Source: Ascaris suum (lineage: Eukaryota; Nematoda; Chromadorea; Rhabditida; Ascarididae). Taken from it: a stretch of 64,000 bases of DNA. Location: positions 5,544,110-5,608,109 of the forward strand of contig CM024177.1 of the NCBI GenBank assembly GCA_013433145.1, in the 5' to 3' direction. Under the pieces are notes generated by a model. It was given only the letters and a program-made list of their open reading frames with translations. It did not search any database and had not been told where the DNA came from. Positions within the stretch are counted from its first letter, which is position 1. Each line of letters starts with the position of its first letter. Shown here piece after piece: positions 59,101-64,000 of this stretch. The translations under genes were made by a program, and so were the position numbers.

Positions 59101-60207
59101 CCAAACCGAGGTCTGTTAAAAAGCGAAGCATTCCATGTGGGCCGATGCGACTCGGGTCACCGTCTTGCCGATCTGCAGATTTCACTTCCACAACAAGACG
59201 ATTACATCTACTAACTGGTTAACAACAAGTGACTAAGACGAATAAAAGAGAAAAGAAAATGAGCTCAAGTCGCTTGAATTATTTGTCCACTAAAAACTCC
59301 ATTCTCCTACCATCAACCGACAGCATAAATGCATTTTTCTTCAAGCAAAAAAAAAAAAAAATCGTTACCACAGCTGCTTAAGTTTTCCCACACAGGCCAA
59401 GTGGCCGGAAATAATATGAACCTCAAAATGAGCCAATTTCCATTTCCATTCGCTGAGAACAGCGTTATCCATATCAAAGACTGCATTATCCATTGGCATG
59501 CGTCCCTTATCACAATAAACTGATAATAGCAGTGGATAAAAGAGGACAACCCACTGGAGGCATGAAGCAGATGAAAAGGTGCTATAAATGAAAATTTCGA
59601 TATACTAGTCCTTATAAAACGTGGAAAATTACTATACAGCTAATGTGATAGCAGCATAAATATTCAACAAACCGCTCGAAAATTTGTGAAAGAAGGCTTG
59701 AAGGCTTTTTTGATCGATGGCATCTGCACAGCAAATGTAGAGATGTGGATTCTGATAGTAAGCATCACACGCCAATTCCAGATTCCAATTCTGACTGCTC
59801 AAACATTGGATCGCTGTTTTTTCATTACTTTGCGTCCATTGCATAAAATTACGCACCTATAAAGAGAAGAAATCATCGACTCTTATCCATTCACTCTAAT
59901 CATCCCCCTCCCACACCAAAAAGAAAACACCGCCACATTTGCCCTCTCCCCCCATTTTATACAAATAACTGGGAACACTGGAAAAGAAGCAACACATATA
60001 TAACCTTTCAAATACTATACTATAAGGCATATACTAAAATTAGTACTTAAGAACGAGCAATTTCAAGGAAATATTATTTGAAAAACAAGAACATCAACAC
60101 AATCTTATTCAAATAATCGATTATGAGTTAGAGTAATGAAGTCCAAGATCAACGTTAATAATGACAAAGCTTACCTTATCTCGTTGAGCAGATTTTAATT
60201 TATTCAT
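56132..60207 (-). CDS. dcn-1: DCN-1 / DCUN1D1 cullin neddylation scaffold
   Basis: Six minus-strand exons: 60207-60175, 59856-59673, 59172-58998, 58804-58674, 57382-57294 and 56287-56132. Phases match throughout, giving a complete 255-residue protein (human DCUN1D1 has 259). The N-terminal UBA-like region reads [28 protein letters not shown]; the PONY/DCUN1 domain follows with [41 protein letters not shown] and [19 protein letters not shown]. The Asp-Ala-Asp patch used for cullin and E2 contact appears intact as Asp212, Ala236 and Asp242. DCN1 proteins act with RBX1 to transfer NEDD8 from UBC12 to cullins. The third intron (58997-58805) begins with GC instead of GT (AG|GCAAGT), and the frame requires it. 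TATTTTCAG at about 60282-60290 upstream of the start may be a trans-splice acceptor. Confidence 0.96.
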
Positions 60208-62323
60208 GGTAGAGTGAGTAAGTTTGATGCGCTTCACCGATTGAGCCACAGTGAAGCGTTTTATTTGAAAATATGGACAACCTGAAAATAATTCTGGTAC
60301 GAAAGTACCAACAAATTTTATAAACAGTTCGAGGTCATCTTCAACTGCAACAATTTTCGCGGTAGTAAAGTGAAAATGTGCGAATCTGAGGCGAGTGAAA
60401 TGGACTTTAGGCTAAGTCATGTTACAGCGACTTCCTTAAAGAAAGGACGTTCAATTTACTTCACAATTTACTGTGACTCGTTGAAGTATTACAGCTATAT
60501 TTTGTTACCGAGTAGGCTTTATGCCTTTTTTTGCGAACAGGAAAGCACGACCGAAGCCACGCTCTTGGCATGGATAGATCCACTGCCCATCCGTCGCTCC
60601 TTGGCCACGGGAATGGGGAAATCGGTGGCTCTGTCACACAAGACAGAATCTACAGAGCGGAAACTGTGACCCCTGCTCGTATCCGTCTAGCACTTACGAA
60701 GCGCTAAAACACCCTAAGGCTCACTTTTCCGCAAAAAAAAGTGACGAGCTAGCGCTTAAGCTAATCAAAGCGTCCTTGTCAGCAAGTTAAAGTGTAAGGC
60801 TGCTGTCAATGCCGCACTAGAACTTGAAAATGTCGAAAAAGGCGTGTGGCCAGAGGTTTCACTCTTGTTTCACGGGAGTCATGAATCCACACTCAAACAC
60901 AAAAATACCTTTGTTTTACAATAGAAGAGCATGGCACACACATCCGACAAAATAAATACACAAAAAACAACAAAAACATTTGCAACCATAAACGTTTAGA
61001 ACGCAGCAATTTATTTAGATCCAAGAAGGGATAAAAAGAATGGCAGATACCATAAGGAATGGAAATGTGGGGGAATGCAAATATGAACACGCGAAAATAA
61101 ACTAGATGAAATTGTAGTTACAACCGCCAAGCAGTGAATATCACAACCAGGTCGCAGTGCCCTAAATACCACTTAAAACAAGTTGCCAGACATGATCACA
61201 TGACATGGCGAGGAATTCCAAATGGGATTCCGTTCCCGTGTGAGCTGGAGTCACGGATTTTCCTACTCTGTGGCACGGCCACAAGGCCACGTGGTCAGGT
61301 CACGGAGTTCCTCAGCCACGAGCTCATAGCTTCGCCGAGTGACTTCAGTCCATCACTCCTTCCGGTAAGGCCAGCCATGGTTTCGTGCGTGTGGTCCAGG
61401 TTCTGCTTTTTTTTCAAGCATGACTCGAATATATTTTCCAACGAGCCTCGAGTTGAAGTTGAGGAAACGCTTTTCCCCTCACTATTTCCTTTGTGCACTC
61501 ATTTAAAATCTTTTAAAAACTTTCAGTCTACTAATAAAAGTTCCCGGCGTGGCGCAACACTGCTTCCGCAGATCCCTCGGCGCCATATAAATCTTTAGTA
61601 ACTCAAATCATTCCCAAAGTCCTCCAAAATATTCATCAGCCGTTTCCTTAAAGGAATAAAAATGATAAACCCCGTCAAGTCGTGCCTCAACGTTGCCTAA
61701 CAGTGATAACCCGGAACATGTTTGACGAACCATCACTTTTATATTCAATGCGACACGCATTCAATATAAAAGTGGATCTCCAACAGCATACAACGGCAAG
61801 TTCCACCACCTTGATCAACCTTGTAATTACACAGGTGTATCGTACAAACGCGGGGGTGGGCACTTGCTTCCTTTAGTCGTAAGCGAAACTATCACTTCAA
61901 GGCCACAACGTTTAAATGCAACAGCTGAATATCATATGAAATAAAATCGATTTATTTCGGACACCTTAAAGGTGCCCGCTCCAAACTCAGTTGCATGTGC
62001 ACACTGCTTTTGATAAATTTTTCGTTCGCTTCGCGAGAAGGGAAGTAGGAAGAACGTCCTTATGCTGATCGTCAGAGGGCCTTTTTTGACCGGCGTAGAT
62101 GAACATGCTCACACTCTTCCAGTGTGTCGATTAACCAATTTTGGTGGGTATATGTGTCGTTGCAAATGATTGTGGAGAGTTGCCCGAGTGGTGATCGGGT
62201 CCGAGAGTGGGATTTAATCACCTGTCAATGAAATTCAAACCTGGATGCGACTGGCGCTATGGCTTCATCACTCTCGTCTTTAATTATATCGTTTGTTTTC
62301 ACTTATTTCAACATCCTTAACAG
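60208..62323. other. Intergenic between DCN-1 and the unidentified exon
   Basis: The DCN-1 leader and promoter lie at the low end. The 154-codon plus-strand frame at 61134-61598 and the 99-codon frame at 60370-60669 show no recognisable domain. Upstream exons of the gene represented at 62324 are probably here or in this direction, but I could not place them. Confidence 0.4.
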
Positions 62324-62467
62324 CAATACTACCGGTTGTTTTATCTGTTTAAAGATTTGATATATGGTGTTTCCATAGAGGCTACAATCAAATATCGGGA
62401 GATTAAAAAGCATGCCAGAGGAGGTGCAAAGATACTTGCAGCTCCGCTCGTTAGAGCAGCCGATCCC
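62324..62467 (+). CDS. Single exon of an unidentified gene (partial)
   Basis: A 144-bp exon open in phase 0 from a TTAACAG acceptor to a consensus GTAAGT donor, giving 48 residues. It starts QYYRLFYLFKDLIYGV and ends GGAKILAAPLVRAADP. Composition (balanced charges, KYREIKKHARGG, aromatic-rich start) is that of real protein, unlike nearby frames. I do not recognise the family. A possible phase-0 terminal exon is 63481-63561 (ADGPHKHHGP.., Gly-Arg-rich, stop TAG) behind TTCTTTCAG. Another acceptor at 63227 would need a different phase. Upstream exons are not placed. The following intron carries a CT/TA microsatellite from ten bases after the donor. Confidence 0.55.
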
Positions 62468-62477
62468 GTAAGTTGCC

Positions 62478-62565
62478 CTCTCTCTCTCTTCCTCTATATA
62501 TATATATATGCTTACATACACATATATATGTATATGTGCATATTATACATATATATGTATGTATG

Positions 62566-62612
<47 letters not shown>

Positions 62613-62640
62613 CATTTATATTTATATATTTGTGTATATA
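62478..62640. repeat. Compound CT/TA microsatellite
   Basis: A short (CT)n block at 62478-62494 followed by interrupted TA, TATG and CATA units and a longer (TA)n core at about 62570-62609. It starts ten bases after the donor at 62468. The CT-then-TA order is the same as in the tract at 33722-33956. Confidence 0.9.
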
Positions 62641-64000
62641 TTTACTGTCACACCAAAAAAATTGTAAACAATGAAATGGCAGCTGGGTGGATTTTCATGA
62701 TCAGTCACATCAACCAAATTTGTGTATTTCGAAAATCAAATGAAGTGTTTGTCCGCATCCCTGCCGTTAGTGCAGGAGTAGTTTAACTGAACAGCCAACC
62801 CATACAAGTCCCCCCTAGAAAATTCATCTGTTTGTGTGTTTTCTCACCCGACCGGTTGCGAAATTACTCCCCCTCCCCATCTCCATTATACAAATTCCGA
62901 GCATTTTTAAATGTGCATAAGCCTTTGGAATGTCAGTGAAACAACGCAAAAGTTGCCACTGGAAAGTAGTCGAACGATGGTTCGACGGCGTTTTCGCAGT
63001 CAGTTGAAGTGCAGATGCGATAAGACGGGAAAGAAATGAAAACCGTCGATAAATGCCCTTTTTTCGGCTTTTTCCTCACCTTAACTTTCAATGTTCCGCT
63101 CACCCTGCTCGCCTTTGCACAAAAATTTCGCGTCACTTCTCTGTCTTAAAAAACTGGCGGAGATCGGGTTGGAGGTTTCAATCTCTTCCTTTCTTCCTCT
63201 CTGGCTTCCTTTCGTTCTCTCTCGCAGCATATTTCCGGCGCCTAGAAGAACGTTCGATTTTGATCTGTTTGGGGTACGTACTGATGATTTATATAAGTAC
63301 TGCGCTAAATGCTGTTTGAAGCAAAATTTCTCACCATGTGAGGGAGCTAAGCTCACGGAAAGTTTTGCAACACTGCATTGACCTATTCGTAAACGAACTG
63401 ATCCGGGTTTTGGTAAATGAGATTTGAGGCCACCTTCCATCGGAGGTTATTATCAGTGTGATCTACCTGACGATTCTTTCAGGCGGACGGCCCGCACAAA
63501 CATCACGGACCTTCGACACTCACCGGAAATGAGGAGGAGGGGAGAGGGACTGGTCGTGGATAGCGTTGAGTATTTAGCGCTCTTTTGGCACCTTGTCAGA
63601 TTCCAGATTATGTCCCCAGAGTTTTGGTCGCTTGCCATCTTTCAGATTTGTGAGTGGGGACTTCAGGTTTAGTCGAACCCATTCTTCCATGAGGTAGATG
63701 CTTTTGCGATCCCGGTAACCGAATGTGTAGATTTGATTGTCGTGAGCTTGCGATCCTATATTTGTTTTTCCGTTCGCTGTGTTTACACTAATTTATGTAT
63801 CTTTTGTCTGTTTCGAACGATTACGTCGATGAGGGGGTATTTTCGATAGTGTGTTGGAATAAGTTGTTCGTGCTGAAAAAATGAAAGCAACTCAACGAGT
63901 GTTCACATCCAGAAAAGGTTGCAGTAAGGTTGGACACTTTTCCTAGTCACATGCTTCAATAGTTTATCTGAGATGATAGGTTGCTTATTTGCGGTCGTAT
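62641..64000. other. Intron or intergenic sequence to the window end
   Basis: Possibly intron and terminal exon of the gene seen at 62324, with a candidate last exon at 63481-63561. Polypyrimidine stretches occur near 62865-62883 and 63180-63228. Frames of up to 119 codons on the minus strand (63081-63440) show no family signature. Confidence 0.3.

Noticed and set aside
61134..61598. 154-codon plus-strand frame as a gene
   Set aside because: Composition is uneven, no domain is seen, and there are no matching splice sites to the real exon at 62324.

Overview
This window is nuclear DNA from an animal, most likely a nematode. Coding sequence is broken into short exons with consensus GT..AG introns, many acceptors read TTTCAG, and several genes have a splice acceptor just upstream of the start codon with no matching donor, as expected for spliced-leader trans-splicing. 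The gene set and the Cys (not Sec) form of selenoprotein T fit a rhabditid or strongylid (clade V) worm. The long introns and many microsatellites suggest a parasitic strongylid-type genome rather than Caenorhabditis; the species is inference. All gene models below were built by hand from reading frame, splice phase and remembered family sequence, not from a search.

Layout: (1) 1-1547 (+), the 3' end of an MO25/CAB39 gene, the scaffold of the LKB1-STRAD and germinal-centre kinases. (2) about 3763-7277 (-), a selenoprotein T homologue with a CVSC redox motif, flanked by two diverged inverted copies of a ~0.43 kb repeat (3030-3472 and 10672-11086). (3) 13950-25823 (+), a motin/angiomotin-like coiled-coil protein with a PPxY motif and a hydrophobic C-terminus of PDZ-ligand type. 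(4) 29168-40723 (+), a secretory, single-pass membrane protein built from several CUB-type modules, most opening with a Cys-x-Cys motif after a phase-1 intron. (5) 40849-49581 (-), a 12-exon EFHC1/2-like gene with three DM10 domains and no EF-hand, ending tail-to-tail 125 bp from gene 4. (6) 51750-53102 (-), a two-exon LAMTOR5/HBXIP gene (Ragulator subunit). (7) 56132-60207 (-), a complete six-exon DCUN1D1/DCN-1 gene (cullin neddylation) with a GC-AG intron. (8) 62324-62467 (+), one well-formed exon of an unidentified gene.

The genes do not form an obvious pathway. Several are conserved eukaryotic scaffolds: MO25 for kinases, motin for Hippo/YAP and junctions, LAMTOR5 for lysosomal mTORC1 signalling, DCN-1 for cullin ligases. 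EFHC is a ciliary microtubule inner protein, which in nematodes would point to sensory cilia.

The rest is intron and intergenic DNA with (TA)n tracts of up to ~200 bp, a 21-nt G run, repeated polypyrimidine islands and short tandem duplications. I found no tRNA, rRNA, CRISPR array, intact transposon or prokaryotic-type operon, and no clear evidence of a wholly new system.
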